Source: Dipteris shenzhenensis (Eukaryota > Polypodiophyta > Polypodiopsida > Gleicheniales). Taken from it: a stretch of 64,000 nucleotides of DNA. The translations under genes were made by a program, and so were the position numbers. Where the stretch lies: the NCBI GenBank assembly GCA_047967505.1, contig CM106539.1. The stretch is one strand, 5' to 3'. Every line of letters begins with the position of its first letter. Within the stretch, counting starts at the first letter, position 1. This document shows positions 35,974 to 46,865 of this stretch, one piece after another. A model generated the notes under the pieces. It worked only from the letters and a program-made list of their open reading frames with translations, was not told the origin of the DNA and made no database searches.

Positions 35974-36119
35974 ATGGTATTCTACATCATCTTAGGTACA
36001 AGAGCCATAATTGATGACTCTATAAAGCTATGGGATGGCAATGGGAGTGGAAGCATCACTGCTCTAGTCAAGCCAGTGTTACATATCCCTACCCAATGTT
36101 GAGGGACATGTTAGATTTT

Positions 36120-36153
36120 GTGATGATCATAGGCTAAGACTCGTAGTGCATGC

Positions 36154-36220
<67 letters not shown>

Positions 36221-36430
36221 AGGGAGAGGGAGAGGGAGAGGGAGAGGGAGAGAGAGATTTTATGAAAAGTATTCAAAAGATCGAAAGGTCTATGAGACTA
36301 AAAGAAGCCTAATACAATGAGCTAAAAGGGTAAAGCCTCTAATTGGGTATCATCACCCATAATGAATACAAGAAAATTATATCATAACAAAACTATTCCA
36401 TGAGAGAAATTTGAGTCCATTGCCAAGGTG
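36120..36430 (-). repeat. Dispersed repeat with microsatellite tail (inverted copy)
   Basis: Read on the minus strand it matches 52030-52230 and 55735-55900. The shared parts are ATTCATTGTGGGTGATGA, CCAATTAGAGGCTT, GCTCATTGTAT and GTCTCATAGA, then a (CT)n run and CATGCATGCA. Here the tail is the (GA)n run at 36155-36250. Confidence 0.7.
36155..36255. repeat. (GA)n microsatellite with GGGAGA expansion
   Basis: About 30 GA units followed by GGGAGA/GGGAGAGGGAGA steps. It forms the tail of the dispersed repeat to its right. Confidence 0.95.
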
Positions 36431-36439
36431 GAAGCGCAA

Positions 36440-37284
36440 GTGGAGGCCAACATGGGCATAATTGGTATGACAAGTTCAGGTGTGGCTACGAAAGTAGATG
36501 CTATTTTGGTCTTGGTAAGTTCTATTGTTACTATTCCTTTTTTCAAGAGCTAGATTTCACATGTTGCTATCCTATGTTGATATTGACCTATGGGTCTCTA
36601 GATATTGAGGCAATATATTACTAACACTACGATGAGGATCCTGTGAAGGTATTTCAGTGTGACACTCTTGAGGCCTAGGAATATGTGTCTAGCCTCTACC
36701 AAAATTGGTCCTCTAATGGACTGAATTGCAACAATGAACACGCCTGTGCCAACTATGTTTGTCAATTCTTTGTCTATATCTCTGTCTCCATTTGCCTATC
36801 CTACCGGAACTATGCTTACCCTAGAGAGCACTATCCTCTGGAGGCTCAAGAGAAGGTGGATGCTCTGAAATGGGTGGAGGCTTGGGAGGAGCTTCTGAGA
36901 GGACTGTAGGCTTAGGACAAACTGGAGGATGAGAAGATTAGGGAGCAAGGGGCACACATGTGCACTAATTTGCAAGTAGAAGAGTGCACTGACCTGAAAG
37001 ACCCTTGTATGGAACCCTCTGCTACACCTAGACTCTATTATGGGTGTGATTTTTGGGTGAGCTTTTTGGCCCTCCCCAACATTTTGGTGAGCTTGCCCAT
37101 CAAAACCCAAGAATCTACCTAAATGTGGTAGGCGGTGTAGGAATCATTATAGGATTGTGCCTCGTTTGAGTTGCTATTATCACGAGGGTTGTCCTCAATG
37201 AGAAGGATGTGGGACATTCATTTAATGAGTTAATGTTCCCTACAAAATAGTTCCTTGCATACCCTTTCACATGTGCAATCCTCT
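36440..37284. other. Unassigned stretch with a short plus-strand frame
   Basis: A frame at about 36685-36909 continues past a TAG into EDEKIREQGAHMCTNLQVEEC-like sequence. It shows no domain I know and no repeat partner in the window. Treated as unknown. Confidence 0.3.
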
Positions 37285-37960
37285 GAAACGTAATTGATGG
37301 AGTCAACCGTCATGGTATGTAGCCACCTCGGTACATCAGAGTGTCTAATGCTATTTGGAGGGGCTACTAGTCGCATAGTTTATCATGGCGATGTCTACAA
37401 TGCAAGATCTTCAAAATCTTTGTGAGATGCTCGATAGTAGAATCTGCAGTTGATGGAGTCACATTACTCATTGGACAGTAAAGTGATTGATGGAGTGGCA
37501 TAATTTATCATGTCGACTCAACACCGCAATGTCTACAATGCCAGATCTTCAAAATCTCTGCGAGATGTGTGATAAATTATTATGGCTGGTGAATACCATT
37601 GGGATGTTCATTAAACTCCTTTGAAACGTAATTGATGGAGTCAGCCATCATGGTTTATAGGCCACCTCGATACATCGGAGTGTTTAATGCTATTTGGAGG
37701 GGCTAGTAATCGCATAGTTTATCATGCCAATGTCCACAATGCAAGATCTTCAAAATCTCTATGATATGTTCGATAGTAGAATCGTCATGCTCCTCTATAC
37801 TCATTGAGCTCCCTATAAAGTGATCAATGGAGTGGCATAATTTATCACATTAACTCAACAGTGCGGTGCCTACAATGCAAGATCTTTAAGATTTCTATGG
37901 GATGTACAATAAGTAATTGTGGTTGGTGTGTACCTTGAAGACGTTTCTTAAATTGGGCAA
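37285..37960. repeat. 338-bp tandem duplication
   Basis: GTAATTGATGGAGTCA starts at about 37291 and 37630. TGCTATTTGGAGGGGCTA and GCAAGATCTTCAAAATCT recur at the same spacing. Each unit has two halves sharing the GATCTTCAAAATCT segment, so there is an older, inner duplication. Non-coding. Confidence 0.85.
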
Positions 37961-38480
37961 CCTCTGCAGCATGTCGAATCCCTAGCATAAATTTTTCAAA
38001 ATCTGACGGGAACATTATGGCAGTAGTAGGTGCACTATGAGGCACCCCAATTGGTTTGTGAACAATGAGATATGTCTTTAACAAAAATGACTCTAGCAAG
38101 TACCATCTAAGTCACATTGTGAGGGTAGGCTCTCATTAAAGCCCCCTTCACCTCCTCCAATAATTGCATTGAGCCGAAGGAATTATTGGCCGGGCAAGGA
38201 GTAGGCTTTGAAGGAAAAACGAGCTAAGTATGACCCGTCCCTCTCTAAGAGGAACATAACCAAAAATTGTCACTCCTTTGACCACCCATTCTATCAAAGC
38301 TTCTTCCATCCTAGCACTAGAAAATAGCTTAGTTGTTGTTAAGGAATACCACACAATGCTTAGGGGAGCGATCGACAGAGGTAGAAATGATTTGGAGTGA
38401 CAGGTCTTTGCACATGTGGAGACTTAGATGATACAAGAAGGAATATGATCAAATCGTAACCTCGCAAAGATTTTGATGTG
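37961..38480. other. Unassigned DNA left of the telomeric junction
   Basis: No gene or repeat recognised. It ends where TTTAGGG-like repeats begin, so it may be an old subtelomeric end. Confidence 0.4.
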
Positions 38481-38534
38481 TTTAGGGTTAAGGGTTTGAG
38501 GTTTTAAATTTAGGGTTTAGGGTTTAGGGTTTAG
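38481..38534 (+). repeat. Telomeric repeat tract at the PLE 3' junction
   Basis: TTTAGGG, TTAAGGG and TTTGAGG variants, then three clean TTTAGGG units ending at GTTTAG. This is the plant telomere sequence, G-rich on the plus strand, directly next to the 3' end of the minus-strand PLE. That is the orientation expected if the PLE cDNA was primed on a telomeric 3' end. Confidence 0.9.
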
Positions 38535-38738
38535 AAAAATATAAAAAGATGTGTAGTAATGAAGTCTAGTTGATCGGCCAACTGCGGCAACAAAAAATGG
38601 AAAAATGGAATTTCAGGGGGTTGGTTACGTGCACAGTGGAGTGTGCTTCAAGAAGTGCGAAATAGAAAGTGTAGTGCACTTTTTGTGGACCACAAGTGTT
38701 GAAAAAGTGAGTGTTTGTGAAAATTGTGAGTGCTTTAA

Positions 38739-39320
38739 GCATATAGGTTGGAAAGCAATGGGGCGTAAGGCTTAGGGCTGAACGCAGACCTCTAGCACAA
38801 ACTACCCCTAAAGTTTTGGGGTTCTCGTGTTCCCAATATTCCTTAAGAAAGGGACTGTGAGCAAGGACTCCAAACCCAAGGGAGGATCCCTTTATCTACT
38901 CCTTTGCTTCTATTATGAAGCACGGGAGGGACAGACCCCTATCGCATGCAAAAAGCGCACAAGCACAAGCATAGGAATCACAGAACACACAAGAGAGACA
39001 GAAAGAGATAGAAAATCCTCTTTATATTAGCATACAGGGTGGAAAACAATGGAGCATACGGCTTAGGGCTGTCCTAGGCTCTAGCACAAACTACCCCCAA
39101 AGTTTTGAGGTTCTCATGTTCCCACAATTCCTTAAGAAAGGGACTGTGAGCAAGGACTACAAACCCTGGAGTCCCAAGGGAGGATCCCTTTATCTACTCC
39201 TTTGATTATATTGCAAAGCGCGGGAGGGATAGACCCCTATCGCATGCAAAAAACGTAGAAGCACAAGCACAGGAATCACAGAACACACAAGAGAGATAGA
39301 AAGAGAGAGAAAATCCTCTT
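38739..39320. repeat. 291-bp tandem duplication in the PLE 3' region
   Basis: GCATA(T/C)AGG(T/G)TGGAAA starts at 38739 and 39030. AAAGGGACTGTGAGCAAGGACT and CCCCTATCGCATGCAAAAA occur in both copies. The neighbouring element 2 has a different duplication, so the events are independent. Confidence 0.85.
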
Positions 39321-39419
39321 TGTATTACAAACGGGTGCTTTGTTCCAAACTAATTTCGATTGATATTCTCAAGCTCATAAGTGGAACACCCAAAATGTGA
39401 GAATACAAATGAGAGAAGC

Positions 39420-39550
39420 TCCCACTTTATAGTGGTGGGAGGCCACTTTTTGTCCTCTATGCTTATGGGATTACTCTTGGGGCATCACCATGTGTCAATA
39501 GGCCACTAAATAAAAATTTTGATTTCAGGGGACTGGTTACGTTAGCCCAA
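39420..39550 (-). promoter_or_regulatory. Promoter within the PLE 3' region, element 1
   Basis: Matches the plus-strand promoter at 31440-31560, with TTTATA at 39426-39431 (TATAAA on the element strand) and CCATGTGTCAATAGG in place of the G-box. In tandem copies it would drive the next element downstream on the minus strand. Confidence 0.55.
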
Positions 39551-39686
39551 AAATAACGTTAAAATCCTAAAAAATGGTCTAAAAAGAGTGCGAAAAGTCC
39601 CAAAATGATGACCCGAGCCTGAGAGGTCTCATATGCCATAAATGCGGATGTCCAAGGGGTGTCTTACAAGGTGGGACCTACACAGC

Positions 39687-42600
39687 CTAACTAGACCTAG
39701 GCGCCTTAAGATGTGATTTAACAAAAAAAGCGCGAAGATTTCGTGGATTCCTCTAGCAAATGATTGGTTGAGGTAGATGTTGTAGCTTAGGACATTGTTG
39801 GCAAAGCCAATGAAGTTTAGGGTTTAGGGTGACCCCCAAGTTTAAAGCTCTTGTGTACTTTGAGTAGTCAAGCTTAAGAACAAGGGGGGTCCTTTCACAC
39901 ATCGAGGCTTGCCTTTTGGAAGATCCTTCGAGTAGAGCTAATCTCATCCTGTAGGTGATTTTGTTGAAGCAATTTTATAGAACCTTATCTGGGTGACCAT
40001 GAGATCTAAGGCGTTGGTAAAACAAGAATCTAAGCCTCTTGTAGCCTTAAACGTGCTTTCCTTGATGACATAGCAGCGAAGTTCTCCTATGATAAAAGAC
40101 TCTTTCTGGTGCTTCAGATGCCAAGAAGAGGAAAGAAGATATTGGTACCTATTCAACTCTTTTTGTTGGTAACAACTAGAAGAGAGCTTTCGTGTGAAAG
40201 AAAAATCAGGTCCCTTGAAAAGGTGAATGTCCAAAATATCAACAAAGGATATAGAGTAGCATGGGGTAGTTCTGATGTGGACTTGAAAATTTTTTCCATA
40301 ATCTTCAAGGTATTTGTCCAGATGAGCTGAAGACCCTACACATAAGCCGAATGCATCATCAATGTAGCGCCTATAATATAATAGCTATAAGCGAGGCTGT
40401 TTAACTTCTTGCATGTTCTCCATGTGACAAAGGAAAAGGCAAGCATATACAATGGCAAAGTTGTTTCCCATAGCTATTCCTCTTATGATTTATATGATGC
40501 CAGAATCTGCCGTCGAATTCTAAGTAGTGTGATTTTTTAAAAGCAAAGTGGCAAGAGACATGATGAGGTTCAGTTCCATTGTCTTGAAGTCATTTCTAAT
40601 CATCCGCCACAAGGCTACGAAACCTTCATCTGTGGGAATACTAGGATATAGAGATTCGACATCAAAGGTAAAGAGAATGACATCTTTTGGTAAATGCAAC
40701 TCAGAGATCTCTTTCGGTAGAGTGATAGACTCCTTGAGTTGTTGTTTTTGTCAAAGGAGAATCGTAAAAAGTTTGTGGTGCAACCAAATAGAAGCATGCT
40801 CAAAGACAAAACCATTGTAAGAGCAGATCGGCAGTCTGCCCACAAATGTAAATTTGTGGATCTTCGCAAGGAAGTACAGGGCACAAACTCGCAAACCTGA
40901 ACTGGGCTTCTGGAGGATGTATGTGACCTCATCTAAAGAAATGATCTTGGACTTTGAGCAAACCTGTTGCAACCAAAAAATTATCTCCTCTAAGGGTACC
41001 TCTCGAATTAGTTCATATACTGCTGTATCTGTCAATTTCCTTTCTCCTTCTTTGAGATACCAAGACTTATCCAAGATTACTAGACCGAGATTTTTGTCAG
41101 CTGGTTTGATAACAATATCTGGGTTATTTTACAATCTTTTGAGAGCCATTCTCAAGGAACGAGGAAAGTGGCATTTGGAGAGATTAGGGCAATGGGAGAT
41201 AGACTCATGGAGAAGCTGTCGGCCGATGGCTATAATACTTTCGAGAGGTTGGAAAGTTTCTTGAGGGTTCCAATTAGGATTGGGTACTCTAAAGAGCGGA
41301 TCAGGCCTATTCAGATTGGAGCAAACAAACCATAGAAGGTGCATTTGTCTCGTAAAAACATCAAAGTTTGCAAAAAGCTGAGTTGGTTATGGAGGAGTGG
41401 ACGTAGGGATGTAGCCCGAATGTAAACCCAAGAGTTTCTTCTCATGAAAGGAGAGATGTATATGAGAGAGGTTATGGATTGCAGTGTTGGAGATACGACA
41501 ATCAACCTCAGAAGGAGTCTTCTTAGAAAAAAGGAGAAGAGCATAATCTTCTAGATTTAGGAGAGGGAACCAAAAGAGCTGCCTTAGCAGTGGGTGTTTT
41601 GGCCTCTTTCTCGACCTGGTGGAGCGTAGTTGCTTCGTGCACCTGGTCGTTTCTATTGTCTTCCCGAACCAGATTTCGGGCATTTTGGTTTCTTCGTGAC
41701 GAGGAAGGTTGTGCATTTGAGGGCATGAAAGGCTTCTGTTGAGCTTTGTTCCCTTGCTGCTATCGGTTTCCCTACTGGTTTCCCTCTCGATTTCCTTGCA
41801 AGTTTCCCTATCGGTTTCCTTGCGAGTTTCCCTACTGGTTTCCCTGCTGGTTTCCCTTTTGAAAAAGATTGTGTGACTGTTCCCCTTCCTCTTTTATCCA
41901 TTTTCTCGGTTTTTTGGTTTTCCATGGGCTTGGGGATTCTTTTTTTGGTTTCCCTCGCCTGCACTCTCTACTAGAGATTTTTGCATTTGTTTGACTTGTG
42001 CCTATACCTGCTTTTGAACTTGTTGCATCACCAGCTTGGCAATAGATTCCTTTCTGGGTAGGTTTTCAACCTCTCCCATTACTTGATCCTATGCCTCTCT
42101 ACACTTGGCGAAGGCCTTTTGTTTGACCTTACTGTTGAGAAGGTTGGTAATCTTGAAATTGTTGATGGCATTTCTAAAATCTCAAACCAACAGATTTTGC
42201 CATTCCTTGGTAGTGTTTCCCCAAAGGATTTGTGGTGTGTCAAGTAGGTTGAGATGAGTCATTAAAGCCAAAATTTCATGAAGGCTAGCCTCAAAAGTTT
42301 GAGGGTAATCCATGAGCTTTTTCTCTAAATTAGAGACCGTGAGTTTTTGGGCTTCAATAAGTGCATCATGGGATTTCATCCTGTACTCATTGCATAAAGA
42401 TGTCAAAGACTGCTGCATCGCGATCTAAGCTACATCATTTGGCACTGAGAGTCATGCTGGTTTCAACTTTAGACTATTAGGAATTGCACCTTCCTGCTTC
42501 TGTTCTTTAAGCCTTTCACAAAAGCTCTTAGCCCTAGTGCCTGGAATATCTTTTTGTAGTCTTCGATGGACTTTCTAAGAAAATCCGAGCAATGCGAAGG

Positions 42601-42773
42601 TAACTTGATAGCTTCAAGAAAGTAGTCGGGGTACTCGCATTGGCACCAGTTGTGTCTCGGCAATGCCTCTGTCAATTTCCAACATTACTGAAGGGGTTGT
42701 CTGGTACATCTTCACTAACAAAATGAAAGACTTCGAGAGCTCTAGAAGAAGCTCCCTCACAGTTGCCTTTCAT
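39687..42773 (-). pseudogene. PLE reverse transcriptase ORF, element 1
   Basis: Start ATG at 42773-42771 (MKGNCEGASSRALEVFHFVS). Then come a helix-rich N-terminal region and a Lys-rich tetrapeptide repeat (41860-41765). RT parts follow in PLE order: NLSHIHLSFHEKKLLGLHSG (about 41430), PADKNLGLVIL (about 41095), LAKIHK (about 40870), ILFTFDVESLYPSIPTDEG (about 40650), IRGIAMGNNFA (about 40475), RRYIDDAFGL (about 40370), FVDILDIHLF, ELNRYQYL and FIIGEL (about 40170-40090). The C-terminal part has PLVLKLDYSKYTRALNLG and RNPRNLRAFFVK, and the frame ends at TAG 39689-39687. Catalytic DVE and YIDD are present. Multiple frameshifts and stops (for example TGA where the other copy has TGG at GNW) prevent a single product. 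Normal PLE RT size is a little over 1000 residues, which fits. Confidence 0.8.
41765..41860 (-). repeat. 12-bp coding minisatellite (GKPx tetrapeptides)
   Basis: Eight units of GTTTCCCTACTG and variants on the plus strand. On the minus strand they encode GKPV, GKLA, RKPI and similar tetrapeptides, giving a very basic linker in the N-terminal part of the PLE protein. Exact 12-bp steps keep the frame. Confidence 0.9.
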
Positions 42774-42794
42774 TATATTTACCATGATAACAAG

Positions 42795-42806
42795 GTTTAG
42801 GATTTA
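42795..42806 (+). repeat. Telomere-like junction between PLE elements 1 and 2
   Basis: TTTAGGATTTAG between the 5' end of element 1 and the 3' end of element 2 (AAAAATATAAAAAGG). The plus-strand copy carries the same junction in reverse complement at 32028-32042. Confidence 0.7.
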
Positions 42807-44045
42807 GAAAAATATAAAAAGGTGTGTAGCATTGAAGTCTGAGTGATCAACCAGTTGTGGTAGCGAAACGGTAGCTGTGATAGCAAAAAATGGAAGAATG
42901 GAATTTTCAGGGGTCAGTTACATGCACGGTGGGGTGTGCTTTAAGAAGTACGAAACAAAAAGTGTAGTGCACTTTCTGTGAACCACAAGTGCTAAAAATA
43001 AGAGTGTTTGTGAAAATTATGGGTGTGGTGTCAAGTGCTTTAAGCATACAGGGTGGAAAACAATGGGGCATGATCAACCAACTATGGTAGCGAAACGGTA
43101 GCTATGATAGCAAGAAATGGAATTTTCAGGGGTCGATTATGTGCAGGTGGAGTGCACTTTAAGAAGTGCGAAACAGAAAGTGTAGTGCGCTTTCTGTGAA
43201 CCACAAGTGCTGAAAATAAGAGTGTTTGTGAAAATTGTGGATGTGGTGTTAAGTGCTTTAAGCATATAGGGTGGAAAACAATGGGGCATAAGGCTTAGGG
43301 CTCAATGCAGATCGTCCTAGGCTCTAGCACAAACTACTCCCAAAGCTTTGGGGTCCTCATGTTCCAATAGTTCCATAAGAAAAGGACTCCAAACCCAAGG
43401 GAGGATCCCTTTATCTACTCCTTTGCTTCTATTGGGAAGTGCAGGAGGGACGGACTCCTATCGCATGCAGAAAATGCATAAGCAAAAGGACAGGAATCAC
43501 AGAACACACAAGAGAGACAAAAAGAGAGAGAAAATGCTCTTTGTATTACAAACGGGTGCTTTGTTCCAAACTAGTTTCGCTTGATATTCTCAAGCTCATG
43601 AGTGGAACACCCAAAATGTGAGAGTACAAATGAGAGAAGCTCCTCCTTTATAGTGGGGGGAGGCCACTTTTTGTCCTCTTTGCTTATGGGATTACTCTTG
43701 GGGCATCGCCACGTGTCAACAAGCCACAAAATCAAAAAATAGGGATCAGATATATTAGCCCAAAAATAAACTTAAAATGCTTTAAAAATGTCCAAAAAGA
43801 GTGTAGAACATCCCAAAGTACGACCCGAGCCTAAGAGGTCTCGTATGCTATAAAGGGGGATGCTCCAAGGGGTGTCTTACAATGTGGGACCCACACTGCC
43901 TAACTAGACCTAGGCGCCTTAAGATGCGATTTGACAAAAAAAGAGCGAGGATTTTGTGGATTCCTCTAGCAAATGAATGGTCGAGGTAGATGTTGTAGCT
44001 CCAGACGTTATTGGCAAAGTCGGTGAAGTTTAGTGTTTAGGGTTT
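42807..44045 (-). mobile_element. PLE element 2, 5'-truncated tail copy
   Basis: Matches the 3' region of element 1 (38535-39686) plus the last 100 or so bases of the ORF, then stops at a TTTAGGG motif. TTTATA at 43647-43652 and CCACGTGTCAAC (43709) mark the promoter. Because it lies directly upstream of element 1 on the minus strand, it can act as element 1's promoter, as the pseudo-LTR of PLEs does. It has its own 227-bp tandem duplication (GATCAACCA at 42845 and 43072). Confidence 0.8.
42845..43300. repeat. 227-bp tandem duplication in PLE element 2
   Basis: GATCAACCA(G/A)(T/C)T(G/A)TGGTAGCG starts at 42845 and 43072. GAACCACAAGTGCT and GTGTTTGTGAAAATT follow in both copies. Confidence 0.85.
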
Positions 44046-44083
44046 AGGGTTTGCAGGCATTTAGGATTTAGGTTTAGGATTTG
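44029..44083 (+). repeat. Telomere-like tract between PLE elements 2 and 3
   Basis: GTTTAGTG, two TTTAGGG units, GCAGGCATTTAGGA, then TTTAGG(A/T) variants up to GGATTTGG. It begins exactly at the TTTAGGG motif that belongs to the element-2 ORF tail and is longer than that motif in element 1, so repeats were added here. Confidence 0.8.
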
Positions 44084-44368
44084 GAAAAATATAAAAAGTT
44101 GTGTAGGAGTGAAGTGTGAGTGATCGACCAACTGCGGTAGCAAAAAATGGAATTTTCGGGGGCCGGTTACATGCTTAAGACTATCTTAAAAAATGTGTGA
44201 AAAATGTGCTTGTGAAGTGTGCGTAGGTGCTTAAAGTGCTAAGAGTACATGAGTAAGGTAGAATACTCAAGTAGTAAACACATAACTAAGCAACCAAATG
44301 CTCATGGACAAAAAGATGGCCAAGAGCACACATGGTAAATGAACAAATTTCAAGAACTTGTTAAGTAC
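44084..44368 (-). mobile_element. PLE element 3, cut by a LINE
   Basis: Starts AAAAATATAAAAAGTTGTG like the 3' ends of elements 1 and 2. It continues into sequence shared with 31690-31920 of the plus-strand copy (GCTTAGTTATGTGTTTA and GAGTGTTCTACCTTACTC in reverse). It breaks off where LINE B2 begins. Confidence 0.75.
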
Positions 44369-46720
44369 AGTGGACACAGCTGCTGATGATAAAGTCCTAG
44401 AGGCTAGAGATAGATGCCAAATAGTTAGACAATGTAAAGTTTTTAACTTAGATAGATTGCAACTAGAAAATGACCTTTCTCTGTAGAAACTTAAAGAGGA
44501 AGTCTTCTCTATGGCTGATGGCAAAACTCTAGGAGAGGATGGGCTTCCTGTAGAGTTTTACAAGCTTTCCTGGGACACAGTGGGACCTTCTCTATTGGTA
44601 GTTTGGCGAGAGAGTGCTAAACAAGGCTCTTTACCTAACCACTTAAATGGAGGTGTGATAAAATCCATACCAAAAGATGGGGATAGAATAGTTTTAAAAA
44701 TCTAGAGACCCCTCACCATGTTAAACTGTTCTTACAAGATTTATGCCAAAGCTATTGCTTTGAGATTGAGGTGTCAAATGGATAATTGGATTCTATAGGA
44801 ACAAAAAGGCTTTATAAAAAACAAGCATCTTTTGGAGGCAATTATCAATTATGGGAAGGTTGCACACATGCTAAAGAGAGTAACCAAGAGGTTTGTCTAA
44901 TAAAAATTGACTTTAACAAAGCCTATGACAGGCTTAACTGGGATTTTCTTTTGCAATCCCTTAATAGTTTGGGGCTTGGAATGTTCACTTCCTTTTTTTC
45001 CCCACTACTCTCCAATGCCTTAGCAAAGGTTTGTGTGAATGGAGAAATGCCTCAGAGCTTCACGCTGAAGAGATCCATAAGACAAGGATGCCCTTTGGCC
45101 CCTCTCTTATTTGCCATAGTTGCTGTGCTGATGCCTTGGGATGGCTAATCAAATATCAAGTGGTAATGGGTAAAATCAGAGGTATTGAGCTCCCTTCAAG
45201 AAAGCATCTAGTGAATCAACAATTTGTAGATGACACCACTGTCATCATTAGAAACACAAATGCAGACATTAAAAGAGATATGGATTGTATGGACCTCTTT
45301 TGTTTGGCATTTAGTTCTAAAATAAACCACACAAAAGGTAGCTATGCCTTGCTAACAAGTGACTCTCAAAACCTTTTATAATAGATGGGCTGCAAAAGAA
45401 TTCCACAAGGTCAAATCTTTAGACTGTTAAATATTCCTATGGGGTTCAAAGTTAAGATGAAAGACAGATGGGAATGGTCTCTAGATAGATTTTTTTAATA
45501 AATAGACAGGCTCATAGGTTGCAACCAAATCTAGCAGGGAGGAAGGTTGTTCTATACCCAATAGCTATGTTTTACCTCTCCTGTTGGTGCCCATCCAAAA
45601 TAGGATTAGAAAAGTTTATAAGACTCAGCAAATCCTTCCTATGGGGGGGGAGTGACACAAGAAGGAGAATATCAAAGGTCAAATGGTCCTTTTGTACTAG
45701 ACCCAAAAAGGAAGGAGGGTTGGGAGCATGGATGATTTTTCCATGTTAGTTTCGTTAAAAAGTGAAACTTTTATATTGGCATCAAAAGTTTAAAATATAT
45801 ATTGATAAAATTTTGAAATATATATTTTTTAGTTTACTTAGAAATTTTACATATTGTCAGACCTTGCAGGGCCCCTAGGTGGAAGGACCTTCCTCTTCTC
45901 TCAGCGATAGGCAACCCAGAACCCTGCATGACTAAGGGGATTCAGCTTTGGAAAATCCTATGAGGGGCCTTTGAACAGAGATCAAGAGTCACATTGTTCT
46001 CTCTAGAAAAGGGAGTTTCATGGCTCTAGATTCAATTTGGGTGTCTGTCTTCTTTACCAAACAACAATTAAGTGATGAGGACTTCCCAAAAGCATGGCAT
46101 CTCTCAAAGAAGGGGCTAACCAACTAGGGAGATTCGTGGGACAAAACCAACCTCAAATGGAAGACATGGCTTGAGATAAGAAGGGAATATAGACTCAGTA
46201 ATGCAGATCAAGGGCTGGTTATGAGCAGATTACAATTATGGGAGGGAGACATTACCTGGAAAGGGGGCAGGGTCTTAAACTTCGATAGAGAGTTCACCTG
46301 AGCTACCAGTTCATCTTTCTTACCTATCCCTACTCCTTCTGAGGGCATTGAAGAGATTGTTTCCACACTCAATGCCAGATGGAATCTTGCTGATACCATA
46401 GGCTTTCAAGATGTAGCATAGATTGCCACATTTGGATGACATCCTCATGTTGCATGCATCCTCAAGTCTGCCCTATTGTACATAGCCTTCAATCAATGCA
46501 CTGCAAGAGAAAATGCCCGAGAAGGAAGATCTTTAAGCATATATTGTGCTTTTGCCAAAGCACTGCTCTTTGTCTCTCTCCTTTCCTAACTAATTCCATC
46601 ACTCTCTTTGGACTATCTACTAGGCCCACTAGACTTTGTCTCAGGAAAAGTTTAAGTGACCTTTGTCTTAGGAAAAAGTTAAGTGACTGTGTGTAACAAA
46701 GAAAGCTTGTCTAAAAAAAT
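44369..46720 (+). mobile_element. LINE B2, 5'-truncated
   Basis: Plus-strand RT without endonuclease: MADGKTLGEDGLPVEFYK (44511), RPLTMLNCSYKIYAKAIALR (44705, in another frame), EQKGFIKNKHLLEA, KIDFNKAYDRLNWDFLLQSL, KRSIRQGCPLAPLLFAIVA and NQQFVDDTTVI (45217-45249, catalytic DD). Then LAGRKVVLYPIAMFYLSCW..FLWGG (45530-45650). An AT-rich insertion lies at about 45760-45860. The C-terminal knuckle-like KCPRRKIFKHILCFCQS ends near 46600, and AAAAAAA at 46716 may be the tail. It is the same family as LINE B1. Confidence 0.75.
44511..45381 (+). pseudogene. LINE B2 reverse transcriptase
   Basis: Contains the finger and palm motifs listed for LINE B2 in three reading frames, with TAG at 44703-44705 just before the RP of the (W)RPL motif and a frameshift near 45110. 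The first catalytic Asp lies in KIDFNKAYD and the pair in FVDDTT. It is the best preserved part of the element. Confidence 0.7.
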
Positions 46721-46865
46721 GACAAACAATGTAGACAAAATACATAAGGACCATTATTACAGAGAAATTAATTAAAGAAATTTAACATAGAGGAAAAAGT
46801 AGAAAAATGAGCAACAAAAAGTCATAAATATATACAAGGGAATTCAATAATGGATAAGCAAAACA
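46721..46865. other. AT-rich spacer between LINE B2 and copia remnant
   Basis: No coding or repeat signal seen. Confidence 0.4.

Larger units (their letters stand above)
38535..42794 (-). mobile_element. Penelope-like retroelement, full-length copy (element 1)
   Basis: A 4.26-kb minus-strand unit made of 5' leader (42794-42774), RT ORF (42773-39687), and a 1.15-kb 3' region (39686-38535). The 3' region holds a TATA-bearing promoter and a 291-bp internal tandem duplication (38739/39030). TTTAGGG-like repeats stand at both ends. The ORF has PLE-type RT motifs, and I see no GIY-YIG endonuclease after it. Both points fit the endonuclease-deficient Athena/Coprina-type PLEs that live at telomeres. 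The ORF is broken in many places. Confidence 0.85.
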
